Source of the DNA: Gemmatimonadaceae bacterium
GTDB lineage: Bacteria > Gemmatimonadota > Gemmatimonadetes > Gemmatimonadales > Gemmatimonadaceae
Length of the DNA: 64,000 bases
Direction: 5' to 3'
Assembly: GCA_020851035.1 (NCBI GenBank)
Contig: JADZDM010000021.1
Coordinates: 310,001 to 374,000 of the forward strand
In this document: piece by piece, positions 32,651 through 41,054 of the stretch
How the letters are laid out: each line of letters starts with the position of its first letter
Position numbering within the stretch: the first letter of the stretch is position 1
Notes under the pieces: generated by a model
Databases searched by the model: none
Told to the model about the DNA's origin: nothing
Seen by the model: only the letters and a program-made list of their open reading frames with translations
Program-made: the position numbers and the translations under genes

Positions 32651-34714
32651 GTGCGTGACAGACTCTCCCTCGCCGATGCGCGACGCCTCGCCCCGACCGG
32701 CTTCCGCCGGTGGGTGCTCGGCCTCACCGGCCTGACTGCCCTCAGCTACGCCCTCCTCGCGGTCGTGGATGCGCAGCAGTCCGGCGTGGCGCAGGCTGTG
32801 GTGGGACGGGATGCGATCATGACGGTCGTCGTCCTGGCGGCAATGCTGATCGCGGCACGACGGGACCCGCTGGCGGGTGCGGCGATCACGATTCTCGCCA
32901 GCTGGATCGAGATCGAGACGGCCTTCCTCACCGTCACCGAGTTTCCATCGCCCTCGGTGGTGGTGCTGCCGATCCTGACGATCGGCATCGGCCTGCTCTT
33001 CGGGCGGCGCATCGCGTTCTGGGCCACGATCGTGACGATCGCCACCACCGCCGTCACGCACTGGTTCTCGCCCCCGATGCAGGCCACCGGCGTGACGAGC
33101 AGCAGCATCTACTGGCTCGTCTTACATGCGGTCGCCATGCTGGTGGGCTGGAGCCTGCTCTCGCTCAGCGTCGCCAGCTTCATGCATGTCTTCAGCGCGA
33201 TGCTCGCCAACGAGAAGGACCTGGCCGACACCATCCGCTTCGCGCCCGACGGCATCCTCGTGGTGGACCCGCAGGACCGGATCGTGCTGGCGAACCCGAT
33301 GGCGGAGACGCTGTTGCGACGGGAGCGCGCGGCGCTGGTCGGTGCGCCCCTCGCCACCGTGCTGCATGGTGCCGGTCCCTCGCTCGCCCGCATCGCGTCA
33401 GGGAGCCGCGGCGACATCACGGTGCCGGTCGCGGTGCAGCTCGACGCGGCGGACGGGGCGCCAGTGCACGTCGAGGCGGCGTGGCGCACGATGGAGGGCG
33501 GCCGGCACCAGCTCCTGCTGCGCGACGTCACCGCACGGGTGCGGGCGGAGGAGCAGCGCCAGCTGATGGAGACGCAGCTCGCGCACTCGCAGCGCCTGGA
33601 TGCGGTGGGACGGCTGGCGGGCGGCCTCTCGCACGACTTCAACAACATCCTCACCGCCGTCAGCGGCTCGGCCGAGATGCTGCGCTTCGAGAAGGATCCC
33701 GCGGAACGCACGGCACTGCTCGACGAGATCATCGCCGCCCGCGACCGTGGCGCGGCGCTCACCCGCCAGCTGCTGGCCTTCGCCCGTCGGGAGGTCACGC
33801 AACCGCGCATCATCGACGTCGCGACGCACGTGCGCGGCCTCGAGCGGCTGCTGGAGCGCGTGGCGGGCGATCGCCAGCGCCTGCGCCTCGAGCTGGCGCC
33901 GGACTGTCGCGTGCGCGTGGATCCGGCACAGTTCGAGCAGGTGCTGGTGAACCTGGTGTCGAATGCACGCGATGCGATGCCGGATGGCGGCACCTGCACG
34001 ATCCGGGTCGCGCGGGTGCTCGACGCGCAGGCAACGTCGCAGATCCAGCTCACCGTGACGGATGACGGCGTGGGCATGTCGCCGGACGTGGCGGCGCGCG
34101 CGTTCGAGCCGTTCTTCACCACCAAGCCGCGTGGCCAGGGCACGGGCCTGGGCCTGGCCTCGGTGCACGGCATGGCCGAGCAGAGCGACGGCACCGCGCG
34201 GCTCCACTCCGCGCGCGGCGAGGGCACCTGCGTGACCATCGAGCTGCCGGCGGTGGACGACGCGGCCACGCTGGTGTCGGGGGCGGCGGAGCTCGTGCCC
34301 GCCACGGGAGGCGGCCGGTCGATCCTGGTGGTGGAGGACGACAGCGGGACGCGCCGCATCGTGGAGCGCATCCTGCGCCATGCCGGCTACCAGGTGCGCA
34401 CCGCCGGCGACGGGTCCGAGGCGATCGCGATCCTCGATGCCGCCACCACGCCGTTCGATCTCGTGCTCTCGGACGTGATGATGCCCGGCTGCACGGGCCC
34501 GGAAGTGGCCGAGCGCGTGCGCGACCGGTTTCCCGGCACACCGGTGCTGCTGATGACCGGGTACGCCGAGGAGCAGCTGGGCACACTGGTGGATGGCCTC
34601 GCGGGGCGCGCCGTGATCGCGAAGCCGTTCTCGGGCAGTGCTCTCACGTCGCGGCTGGCCACCCTCCTGCGCGACAGCGCGGCCATCGACTCGGACGCGC
34701 CCAGCCTCGTCTGA
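32651..34714 (+). CDS. Hybrid sensor histidine kinase / response regulator
   Basis: The protein is 687 residues from the GTG at 32651 (a TTG at 32642 in frame is also possible; neither has a clear Shine-Dalgarno sequence). Five to six membrane helices cover the first 180 residues. A PAS domain follows (TIRFAPDGILVVDPQDRIVLANP), then the HisKA box GRLAGGLSHDFNNILTAV (phospho-His about 328) and HATPase motifs NLVSNARDAMPDGG, DDGVGMS and GTGLGLASVHGM. The last 120 residues are a receiver with VVEDD and phospho-Asp in DLVLSDVMMPG (about 608) and a Lys in AVIAKPFS. It is a self-contained His-Asp relay without a neighbouring response regulator or output domain. The following gene is convergent, so this is a single-gene unit. 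Confidence 0.92.
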   Translation: MRDRLSLADARRLAPTGFRRWVLGLTGLTALSYALLAVVDAQQSGVAQAVVGRDAIMTVVVLAAMLIAARRDPLAGAAITILASWIEIETAFLTVTEFPSPSVVVLPILTIGIGLLFGRRIAFWATIVTIATTAVTHWFSPPMQATGVTSSSIYWLVLHAVAMLVGWSLLSLSVASFMHVFSAMLANEKDLADTIRFAPDGILVVDPQDRIVLANPMAETLLRRERAALVGAPLATVLHGAGPSLARIASGSRGDITVPVAVQLDAADGAPVHVEAAWRTMEGGRHQLLLRDVTARVRAEEQRQLMETQLAHSQRLDAVGRLAGGLSHDFNNILTAVSGSAEMLRFEKDPAERTALLDEIIAARDRGAALTRQLLAFARREVTQPRIIDVATHVRGLERLLERVAGDRQRLRLELAPDCRVRVDPAQFEQVLVNLVSNARDAMPDGGTCTIRVARVLDAQATSQIQLTVTDDGVGMSPDVAARAFEPFFTTKPRGQGTGLGLASVHGMAEQSDGTARLHSARGEGTCVTIELPAVDDAATLVSGAAELVPATGGGRSILVVEDDSGTRRIVERILRHAGYQVRTAGDGSEAIAILDAATTPFDLVLSDVMMPGCTGPEVAERVRDRFPGTPVLLMTGYAEEQLGTLVDGLAGRAVIAKPFSGSALTSRLATLLRDSAAIDSDAPSLV

Positions 34715-34720
34715 CGGCGG

Positions 34721-35176
34721 TCAGCGCCTGCGCACGCGCGTCAGGGCGCGATCGAGCGCGTTCGAGAACTGCTGCTTGTCCTTCGCGCCGTAGCTGGCGT
34801 GGCCGCCGGTCTCGACCCCGCTGCTCCGCAGCCCCTCCATGAAGTTGCGCACCGACAGGCGCTCGCCGATGGTCTCGGCCGTGTACTCCTCGCCACGCGG
34901 ATCGATCACGACCACGCCCTTCGGCACCAGCAGCGCGGCCAGCGGGATGTCGGCGGTGACCGCGACGTCACCCGCGATCGCATGCTCGGCGATGTAGCGG
35001 TCGGCCACGTCGGGGCCACCCTCGACGCGCACGGCGGAGAGGTGCGCGTGGCCCACCGGCAGCTGCAGGCGCATGTTGGCCACCAGGATCGTGGGCAGCG
35101 CCAGGCGCTCGGAGGCGCGGTAGCACACCTCCTTCACGTCGCGCGGGGCGGCGTCGGCGTCGAGCCACAGGGTCAT
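34721..35176 (-). CDS. YaiI/YqxD family (UPF0178, DUF188) protein
   Basis: The protein is 151 residues, matching the family length. Visible markers are MTLWLDADAAPRDVKEVCYRA at the start (the DADACP-like motif with two Asp residues), VTADIPLAALLVPKGVVVIDPRG in the middle and ERLSVRNFMEGLR near the end. The fold is a PIN/NYN-like nuclease-type domain and the conserved Asp residues would bind a metal, but no reaction is established. It is cytoplasmic. It converges on the sensor kinase gene with only six bases between stops, and lies 34 bases from the M1 peptidase gene upstream on the same strand, so it may be read from the same message. Confidence 0.9.
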   Translation of the reverse strand: MTLWLDADAAPRDVKEVCYRASERLALPTILVANMRLQLPVGHAHLSAVRVEGGPDVADRYIAEHAIAGDVAVTADIPLAALLVPKGVVVIDPRGEEYTAETIGERLSVRNFMEGLRSSGVETGGHASYGAKDKQQFSNALDRALTRVRRR

Positions 35177-35210
35177 CGACGTGCCGGGTCCGCGTGTGTC
35201 ATCACCGCGG

Positions 35211-36905
35211 TCACCGGCGACCGCGGCCGGGCGTGGCAGGCCGCGCCGGTGGCGCGCTCACGACGCCCAGGATCGACACGTCAGGATCGAACTCGACGCG
35301 CCGCGGCGGCGCGCTGAACGGGCCCGGCACGTCGAGCGTGGCAGTGGCCTGCGCCGGCACGGCCAGCCGCACGCGCCGCACCTGGCCATCCGCGTCCGTC
35401 ACGTCCACCGAGAGCGAGAGCCGGTACGGCGCGAACCGCGTTCCCTGCGCGACCGTCACCACCACCGTGCGGCGCGCCGCATCCCACGACCATCCCGGTG
35501 TGACCTCCGCGAACCCGGGTCGACGCAGCCATTGCGTGAAGAACCAGTCGAGCGGGCGTCCCGCCTCTGCCTCGAACGCCGCCTGCAGCTCGGCCGTGCT
35601 GCTGTTGGCGTGCCGGTGCGCCACGTAGTGCGCACGGATGGCCCGGAAGAACGACGAGTCACCGATCTCGCGCCGCAGCATGTGCAGCACGAAGCCGGCC
35701 TTCTGGTAGACGTTCGAGTTCAGCACGTTCCGCAGGTCACTCAGTTCCTCGTTGATCACCGGCGTGCTGGCGGTGACCGGCGCCCGCAGCACCTGCTCCC
35801 GCATGCGCGCGAGCTCGGAACGGAAGTCTGCCTGCCCGTGCGCATGTTCGGTCCAGAGCGCGGCGAAGTACGTCGCGAAGCCCTCCGACAGCCAGACGTC
35901 GGGCCACTCGCGCTCCGTGACGGCATCGCCGAACCACTGGTGCGCCGTCTCGTGGGCGATGAGCGACTCACCGGGGCTTCCTGGCCGGAAGAGCGGCGAG
36001 GCATAGAAGATGGCGCCCGCGTTCTCCATGCCACCGTACCGCGTGGACGAGGACACGTGCGCGAGCTTCTCGTACGGGAACGGCCCCGCCAGCCGCGCGA
36101 ACAGCGCCACGATCTCGCCGGCGCGTTCGAAGCTGCCGGGCACCGTGCTGCGCTGCGCCGGCGTGGTCCACACCGACTGGGCCACGCACCCCGGCAGCTC
36201 CGCCAGGCCGCAGGCCGTGGGGCCCAGCTCCAGCACGGCGAAGGGGGCCACGCCGATGACCATCACGGCGGTGTAGATCGGACGTTCGGTGCGCCAGCGC
36301 GTGCGTACCATGCGCACGCCACCGTCCGCCGCGGCGAGCGGTGTTTCCTCGAGCAGCGCCCCGTTGGCGATCACGCGATGCGTGGCCGGCGCGACGACGT
36401 CCCACGCCACCAGCGCCTTGTCCGAGGGGTGATCCACCACCGCCAGCCACTGGCGCGCCCGGTCCGGGAAGTTGTCGCCGAAGGCGGTCCAGCCGAGGGC
36501 GGGATCGCGACGGATGATCAGGCCGTCGGTGGGCGTGCCGCGATAGTGCACGGTCACCGAGATGGTGTCACCACCGGCGCCGGGCAGTGCCACGCGCACG
36601 CTGTCACCTGAACGGGTGAAGGGCACCCGTGCCACACCGAGGTGCACCGAATCCACCTGCATCGCGGCTGCGAGATCGAGCCAGAGTGCATCGATGCCCG
36701 GGGCACGCCGCGCGGTGGTGGCGGCACTGAAGCGCACCGTGTCGGGGAACCCCGTACGCGGGAATTCCACGCGGAATACGTATTGCATCACGTCGATCCC
36801 GCGGCGACTGGCCCCGGTGCGGCTGGCCGGAGGTTGCGCGACAGCGACGGACGACGCCAGGCAGCTGGCGGCGAGCAGGAATCGGATGACGAGGGCGGAT
36901 CGCAT
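35211..36905 (-). CDS. Secreted M1 family metallopeptidase (aminopeptidase N-like)
   Basis: The protein is 564 residues from the ATG at 36905 (MRSALVIRFLLAASCLAS), a clean signal peptide; a TTG at 36932 adds nine residues. The N-terminal beta-saddle (QYVFRVEFPRTGFPD) is followed by the thermolysin-like core: substrate motif GGMENAGA (about 291-298), zinc site HETAHQWFGD (His 318, Glu 319, His 322) and third ligand Glu 341 in WLSEGFATYF. A catalytic Tyr is expected in the VYQKAGFVLHML region. It should trim N-terminal residues from peptides in the periplasm. The protein is shorter than PepN (about 870), lacking the large helical C-terminal domain, as in many secreted M1 members. The divergent neighbour at 37041 is a PPC-repeat protein. 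Confidence 0.93.
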   Translation of the reverse strand: MRSALVIRFLLAASCLASSVAVAQPPASRTGASRRGIDVMQYVFRVEFPRTGFPDTVRFSAATTARRAPGIDALWLDLAAAMQVDSVHLGVARVPFTRSGDSVRVALPGAGGDTISVTVHYRGTPTDGLIIRRDPALGWTAFGDNFPDRARQWLAVVDHPSDKALVAWDVVAPATHRVIANGALLEETPLAAADGGVRMVRTRWRTERPIYTAVMVIGVAPFAVLELGPTACGLAELPGCVAQSVWTTPAQRSTVPGSFERAGEIVALFARLAGPFPYEKLAHVSSSTRYGGMENAGAIFYASPLFRPGSPGESLIAHETAHQWFGDAVTEREWPDVWLSEGFATYFAALWTEHAHGQADFRSELARMREQVLRAPVTASTPVINEELSDLRNVLNSNVYQKAGFVLHMLRREIGDSSFFRAIRAHYVAHRHANSSTAELQAAFEAEAGRPLDWFFTQWLRRPGFAEVTPGWSWDAARRTVVVTVAQGTRFAPYRLSLSVDVTDADGQVRRVRLAVPAQATATLDVPGPFSAPPRRVEFDPDVSILGVVSAPPARPATPGRGRR

Positions 36906-36982
36906 GGCGGGAAACCTGCCTGGGAGGGACAACGGCGCAATCGGGGTGTGTCAACTCCCGGGACTGCCGCTTCTCCCGGCCG

Positions 36983-37011
36983 TTGTCGCCCGGCGCACGA
37001 TCCGATACGAT
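36983..37011 (+). promoter_or_regulatory. Possible promoter of the PPC-domain protein gene
   Basis: TTGTCG (36983-36988), a 17-bp spacer and TACGAT (37006-37011) lie 29 bases before the ATG at 37041. The -10 is identical to that proposed at 1625. No Shine-Dalgarno sequence is visible. Confidence 0.38.
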
Positions 37012-37040
37012 CAGACGGTCCAATCTCCCCCTACCAAGCC

Positions 37041-38294
37041 ATGGCACATCCACAGACCCTCCGCACTCTCCTGATCGCCGGCAGCGTGGCGCTGGCCGCC
37101 GCCCCGGTCTCCGCTCAGGGCATCGACGCCCCGCCGCTCACGCTCGGGCGCACGCAGGACGGCACGCTCGCCCGCACCGACCCCACGATCAATGAGCGCG
37201 GCCGGTTCAAGGTCTTCCGCATCGACGTGAAGCCCGGCCAGCGCTACACGATCGTGATGCGCGCCGACGACTTCGACTCGTACCTCTCGGTGGCCCGGCA
37301 GGTCAACGGCCTCACCGACTACCTCGCGAGCGATGACGACGGCGCCGGCAACTCGAACGCCCGCCTGCGCTGGACCCCGAAGGATCCCGGCACCTACTAC
37401 CTCGTGGCGCAGTCGCTGAAGGTCGAGGGCGTCGGCAACTTCACCGTCCGCATGGACACGCTGCCGGCCGTGATCAACACGCCGCCGCGGAACGTCGCGC
37501 TGGCCGAGACCTACCGCGGCGACCTCACCGAGACCGACCCGTCGGTGGACGACAAGGGCGCATACTTCGACCTCTACCGGATCACCGCCCGCAAGGGGCA
37601 GCGCCTCGTGATCAACATGAAGTCCACCGAGTTCGACGCCGTGGTGGGCATCGGCCAGATGCAGGGTGACTCCCTCAACATCACCGAGACCGACGATGAC
37701 GGCGGCGGCGACAAGGATGCCCGCCTGCGCTACACCGTGCCCGAGGATGGCACGTACATCATCCGCGCCCAGGGGCTGGATGCCGGCGCCCTCGGTGCCT
37801 ACACGCTGGTCGTGACGGAGCGCGTGGTGCGCCCCTCGACCCCGGTGGCCATCACCGCCGGTGCGCCGGTGACCGGTGAGCTCACCGAGACCGACGAGGA
37901 GGCGGACGACGGCTCGTTCTTCGACCTGTACCGCATCACGGCCCGCGCCGGCGAGACGGTCACGATCACCATGCGCTCCAGCGCCGTGGACAGCTACCTC
38001 GTGCTCGGCCAGATGACCGACGGCGAGTGGTCCGAGACGGCCCACGACGACGACGGTGCCGGTGGCAACCACTCCCGGATCCAGCACACCTTCGAGGCCG
38101 CCGGCGAGTACCTGATCCGTGCCAACACGATCGGCGCCGGCAAGACCGGCAGCTACACGATCCGCCTCGAGCGGTCGGGTGGCGCACCGGCAGCCCGCCG
38201 CCGCGGCACCTCGGGCCCGAGCGAAAGCGCCCGTTCGGACGAGCCGGAAATGACGATCGTCGCCCCGCCGGCACCGCCGCGCCGAAAGCCCTGA
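37041..38294 (+). CDS. Secreted protein with three PPC (pre-peptidase C-terminal) domains
   Basis: The protein is 417 residues from the ATG at 37041 (MAHPQTLRTLLIAGSVALAA), with a signal peptide ending near VSAQG. It consists of three repeats of the bacterial pre-peptidase C-terminal fold, about residues 30-125, 145-245 and 270-370. Each repeat shows a G-L-T-E-T-D type start, a FDLYRI(D/T) strand, a G-Q-x-(Y/L)-x-I strand, a DDDGAG or DDDGGG loop and a GTY(Y/I)(L/I) strand. The Asp-rich loops suggest Ca2+ binding. There is no protease domain, so it may bind a secreted peptidase or the surface. A Pro/Arg-rich tail ends the protein. It is a single gene followed by a strong palindrome. Confidence 0.88.
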   Translation: MAHPQTLRTLLIAGSVALAAAPVSAQGIDAPPLTLGRTQDGTLARTDPTINERGRFKVFRIDVKPGQRYTIVMRADDFDSYLSVARQVNGLTDYLASDDDGAGNSNARLRWTPKDPGTYYLVAQSLKVEGVGNFTVRMDTLPAVINTPPRNVALAETYRGDLTETDPSVDDKGAYFDLYRITARKGQRLVINMKSTEFDAVVGIGQMQGDSLNITETDDDGGGDKDARLRYTVPEDGTYIIRAQGLDAGALGAYTLVVTERVVRPSTPVAITAGAPVTGELTETDEEADDGSFFDLYRITARAGETVTITMRSSAVDSYLVLGQMTDGEWSETAHDDDGAGGNHSRIQHTFEAAGEYLIRANTIGAGKTGSYTIRLERSGGAPAARRRGTSGPSESARSDEPEMTIVAPPAPPRRKP

Positions 38295-38320
38295 TCGGCA
38301 GCACCGCTCCTGCGGTCTCC

Positions 38321-38354
38321 ACCGCCAACCGGACCTCGAGGTCCGGTTGGCGGT
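38321..38354. terminator. 34-bp perfect palindrome, probable terminator
   Basis: ACCGCCAACCGGACCTC (38321-38337) is followed at once by its exact complement (38338-38354). It lies 27 bases after the stop of the PPC gene. The right side is followed by a GTTTC stretch rather than a run of T. It could also be a regulator site or a cruciform. Confidence 0.65.
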
Positions 38355-38469
38355 CTGCGTTTCGGCCAACTGCCTCGACCATATGCCGCGGGTGCTGTGC
38401 TTCGTCGCGACTCCGTGACAAGTTCCCGTCACGCCGCACACCCTCCCCCGCGCTCCCGTGCCCGCCACC

Positions 38470-40161
38470 ATGTCCCAGGGTTCCCCGACATACGATGCCA
38501 TCGTCATCGGTTCCGGCATCTCGGGCGGCTGGGCCGCGAAGGAACTCTGCGAGAGGGGACTCAAGACGCTGGTGCTCGAACGCGGCCGCCACGTGGAGCA
38601 CGTCAAGGACTACACCACCGCGCACCTCAAGCCGTGGGAGCTCCCGCACAAGGGCGCCACACCGCGCTCGCTGCTCGACCCCAACCCACTGATCTCGAAG
38701 GCCGCCGGCTACGGCGAGGACACGGCGCACTTCTTCGTGAAGGACGCCGATCACCCGTACGAGCAGGAGAAGCCCTTCGACTGGATCCGCGGCTACCAGG
38801 TCGGCGGCAAGTCGATCCTCTGGGGGCGTGCGTGTCAGCGCTGGAGCCAGCACGAGTTCGTATCGCCGGAAAAGCTGGGCTACGGCATGAACTGGCCCAT
38901 CGGCTATGACGACGTCGCCCCCTGGTACAGCCACGTCGAGCGGTTCATCGGCGTCTGCGGCACGCGCGACGGCCTCGAGGCGATGCCCGATGGCGAGTAC
39001 CTGCCGCCGTTCGACTTCAACTGTGCCGAGCAGCACCTCAAGGATGCGCTGCTGAAGCACTACGGCAACCGTCACGTGGTGCAGGGGCGCTGGGCCCACC
39101 TCTCGAAGCCCACCGCGCTGCACCTGAAGCAGGGGCGCGGCACCTGCCAGGCCCGCAACCTCTGCATGCGGGGCTGCCCCTACGGCGCGTACTTCAGCAG
39201 CAACGCCAGCACGCTGCCCTGGGCGAAGAACACCGGCAACCTCACGCTGCGCCCCGACTCGGTGGTCGAGTCCATCATCCACGACGATGCGAAGGGCAAG
39301 GTCACCGGCGTGCGGGTGATCGACGCGAACACACACGCCGTCACCGAGTACTTCGCGCGGATCATCTTCGTCAACGCCTCGGCGCTGAACTCGAACCTGA
39401 TCCTGCTGAACTCCACGTCGAAGCGCTTCCCGAATGGCCTGGGCAACGACCACGGCATCCTTGGCCACTACGTCGCGCACCACAACTACCGCGCATCGGC
39501 CAACGGCGAGCTGCCGGGATACGAGGACCAGTACGTCACCGGTCGCAACCCGACCGAGTGCATCCTGGTGAACTTCCGCAACCTGGGGAAGCAGGACACC
39601 GACTTCGTTGGCGGCTACACGACATTCACCGGCGGCTATCGCACCCGCGGCCAGTGGACCGGCGCCGCGGCGGGCGGCGAATACAAGGATGCGCAGGCGC
39701 GCCCGGGACCGTGGGGCCTCTACATGTACATGCAGGGCGAGACCATCCCCAAGCACGCCAACCATGTGCGCCTGCACCCCACGCTCAGGGACCAGTGGGG
39801 CATCCCGCGCCTGGTGACGTCGGTGGGCTATGACGACAACGACGAGAAGATGATCCGCGACTGGCGGACGCAGGCCGAGGAGATGCTGAAGGTGGCCGGC
39901 TGCGTGAAGGTCGAGACGCGGGACAACCACCAGGCGCCGGGCCTCGACATTCATGAAATGGGGGGCTGCCGCATGGGCCGCGACCCGAAGACGTCGATGC
40001 TCAACGGCTTCAACCAGCTGCACGCCGCACCGAACGTGTTCGTGACCGATGGAGCGTGCATGACCAGCACCGGCAACCAGAGTCCGTCGATCCTCTACAT
40101 GGCGCTCACCGCCCGCGCGGTGAACCATGCCGTGGACGAGCTGGCGAAACAGGCACTCTGA
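38470..40161 (+). CDS. GMC family oxidoreductase, FAD/Fe-S dehydrogenase alpha subunit (module 2)
   Basis: The protein is 563 residues from the ATG at 38470; a GTG at 38458 adds four. FAD motif AIVIGSGISGGWAAKEL; FAD-binding GYQVGGKSILWGR; C-terminal catalytic segments DIHEMGGCRMGRDPKTS (His) and STGNQSPSILYMALT (Asn). The Cys cluster TCQARNLCMRGC has Cys at 226, 232 and 236, exactly the C-x5-C-x3-C spacing of the 3Fe-4S ligands of FAD glucose dehydrogenase. The partner gamma subunit follows after 15 bases, the opposite order from modules 1 and 3. A Gfo/Idh/MocA oxidoreductase and a NagB-like protein lie further downstream in the same direction. Likely role: periplasmic oxidation of a sugar ring hydroxyl; the exact sugar is unknown. 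Confidence 0.9.
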   Translation: MSQGSPTYDAIVIGSGISGGWAAKELCERGLKTLVLERGRHVEHVKDYTTAHLKPWELPHKGATPRSLLDPNPLISKAAGYGEDTAHFFVKDADHPYEQEKPFDWIRGYQVGGKSILWGRACQRWSQHEFVSPEKLGYGMNWPIGYDDVAPWYSHVERFIGVCGTRDGLEAMPDGEYLPPFDFNCAEQHLKDALLKHYGNRHVVQGRWAHLSKPTALHLKQGRGTCQARNLCMRGCPYGAYFSSNASTLPWAKNTGNLTLRPDSVVESIIHDDAKGKVTGVRVIDANTHAVTEYFARIIFVNASALNSNLILLNSTSKRFPNGLGNDHGILGHYVAHHNYRASANGELPGYEDQYVTGRNPTECILVNFRNLGKQDTDFVGGYTTFTGGYRTRGQWTGAAAGGEYKDAQARPGPWGLYMYMQGETIPKHANHVRLHPTLRDQWGIPRLVTSVGYDDNDEKMIRDWRTQAEEMLKVAGCVKVETRDNHQAPGLDIHEMGGCRMGRDPKTSMLNGFNQLHAAPNVFVTDGACMTSTGNQSPSILYMALTARAVNHAVDELAKQAL

Positions 40162-40176
40162 GGTGAGGTCACGCGC

Positions 40177-40743
40177 ATGGCTGCCATGAACCGACGGGAG
40201 GCCGTGAAGGCCGCCGGCACCCTGCTCGGCGGTGTGGTGGTGCTCGGCGCGCTCCCCGGCTGCGGCCCGCGCCAGCCCGCCGCGACGCCGGACAGCAGCA
40301 AGGTGGTCATCAGCGGCTGCTGCTCGCTGGCGGGCGCCGACGAGGACCTGCTGGTCGCCTTTGCCGACACGCTCCTCCCCGACACGCCCGCCTCGCCCGG
40401 CGCCCGCACGGCGGGCTGCGGCCCGATCATGAACATGCTGCTGAGCGAGTGCTACGACGCCGCGTCGCACAAGGCGGTCATGGAGGGCATCGTCGCCCTG
40501 CGCACCCGCGCGTACACCTTCGAGACGATGGCGCGGCCCGACCGCGAACGACTGCTGACGGAGGTCCACGGCGAGGCGGAGCGCGCAGGCAAGACGCACT
40601 GGTTCCATGCCCTGCGAGACCTGGCGCAACGCGCCTACTTCGCGAGCGAGACCGGCACCACCAAGGCCCTCCGCTACGTCATGGAGCCCGGTGGCTTCAA
40701 GGGCTGTGTCACGCTCGCTCCCGGACAGCCGGCGTGGGCCTGA
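40177..40743 (+). CDS. Tat lipoprotein, gluconate 2-dehydrogenase subunit 3-type gamma subunit (module 2)
   Basis: The protein is 188 residues from the ATG at 40177, supported by GAGG eight bases upstream (ATG 40186 is the alternative). The leader has the Tat motif NRREAVKAAG and a lipobox GALPGCG, so it is predicted to be exported folded and then lipidated at Cys. The mature part has the family signature ADTLLPDTPASPGARTAG and ends with VMEPGGFKGCV. Two extra Cys pairs (SGCCSL and others) are unusual for the family. It follows the alpha subunit by 15 bases. Being a lipoprotein, it could also anchor the complex to a membrane, which modules 1 and 3 may not do. Confidence 0.83.
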   Translation: MAAMNRREAVKAAGTLLGGVVVLGALPGCGPRQPAATPDSSKVVISGCCSLAGADEDLLVAFADTLLPDTPASPGARTAGCGPIMNMLLSECYDAASHKAVMEGIVALRTRAYTFETMARPDRERLLTEVHGEAERAGKTHWFHALRDLAQRAYFASETGTTKALRYVMEPGGFKGCVTLAPGQPAWA

Positions 40744-40766
40744 GCATCTCTGCAATGCTGGCATCG

Positions 40767-41002
40767 CTGAACAGCTTTGACGCAAAGGCGCAAAGGACGC
40801 AAAGGACGCAAGGAGCTCTGCGCCTGCTGCTACACCCTGCGCCGGACGACCATCGATTTCCTTGGGAACTGCGCGCGCGGCACCGCTGTCGTTGTTCCCT
40901 TCAATATCTTTGCTGCGCACGACCACGGACGCAGCCTCGCGCTTCGAACCCTTTGCGTCCTTCGCGTTCCTTTGCGCCTTTGCGTCAAAGCAGTTGAAAA
41001 GC
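40767..41002. repeat. Nested palindromic element, class A
   Basis: Left arm CTGAACAGCTTTGACGCAAA, then GGCGCAAAGGACGC; right arm GCGCCTTTGCGTCAAAGCAG then TTGAAAAGC. The inner pair GGGAACTGC / GTTGTTCCC is less perfect than in the other copies. It separates the two genes of one direction (module 2 and the Gfo/NagB-like operon). Confidence 0.86.
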
Positions 41003-41054
41003 TTCCACGGAAACGACGGCACGAACGACTACACGGTAGAATGGAGATGAGCAC

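Noticed and set aside
37966-41022. Minus-strand open frame of 1018 residues
   Set aside because: Antisense to the GMC and gamma-subunit genes; composition is Arg/Val/His-rich without motifs.
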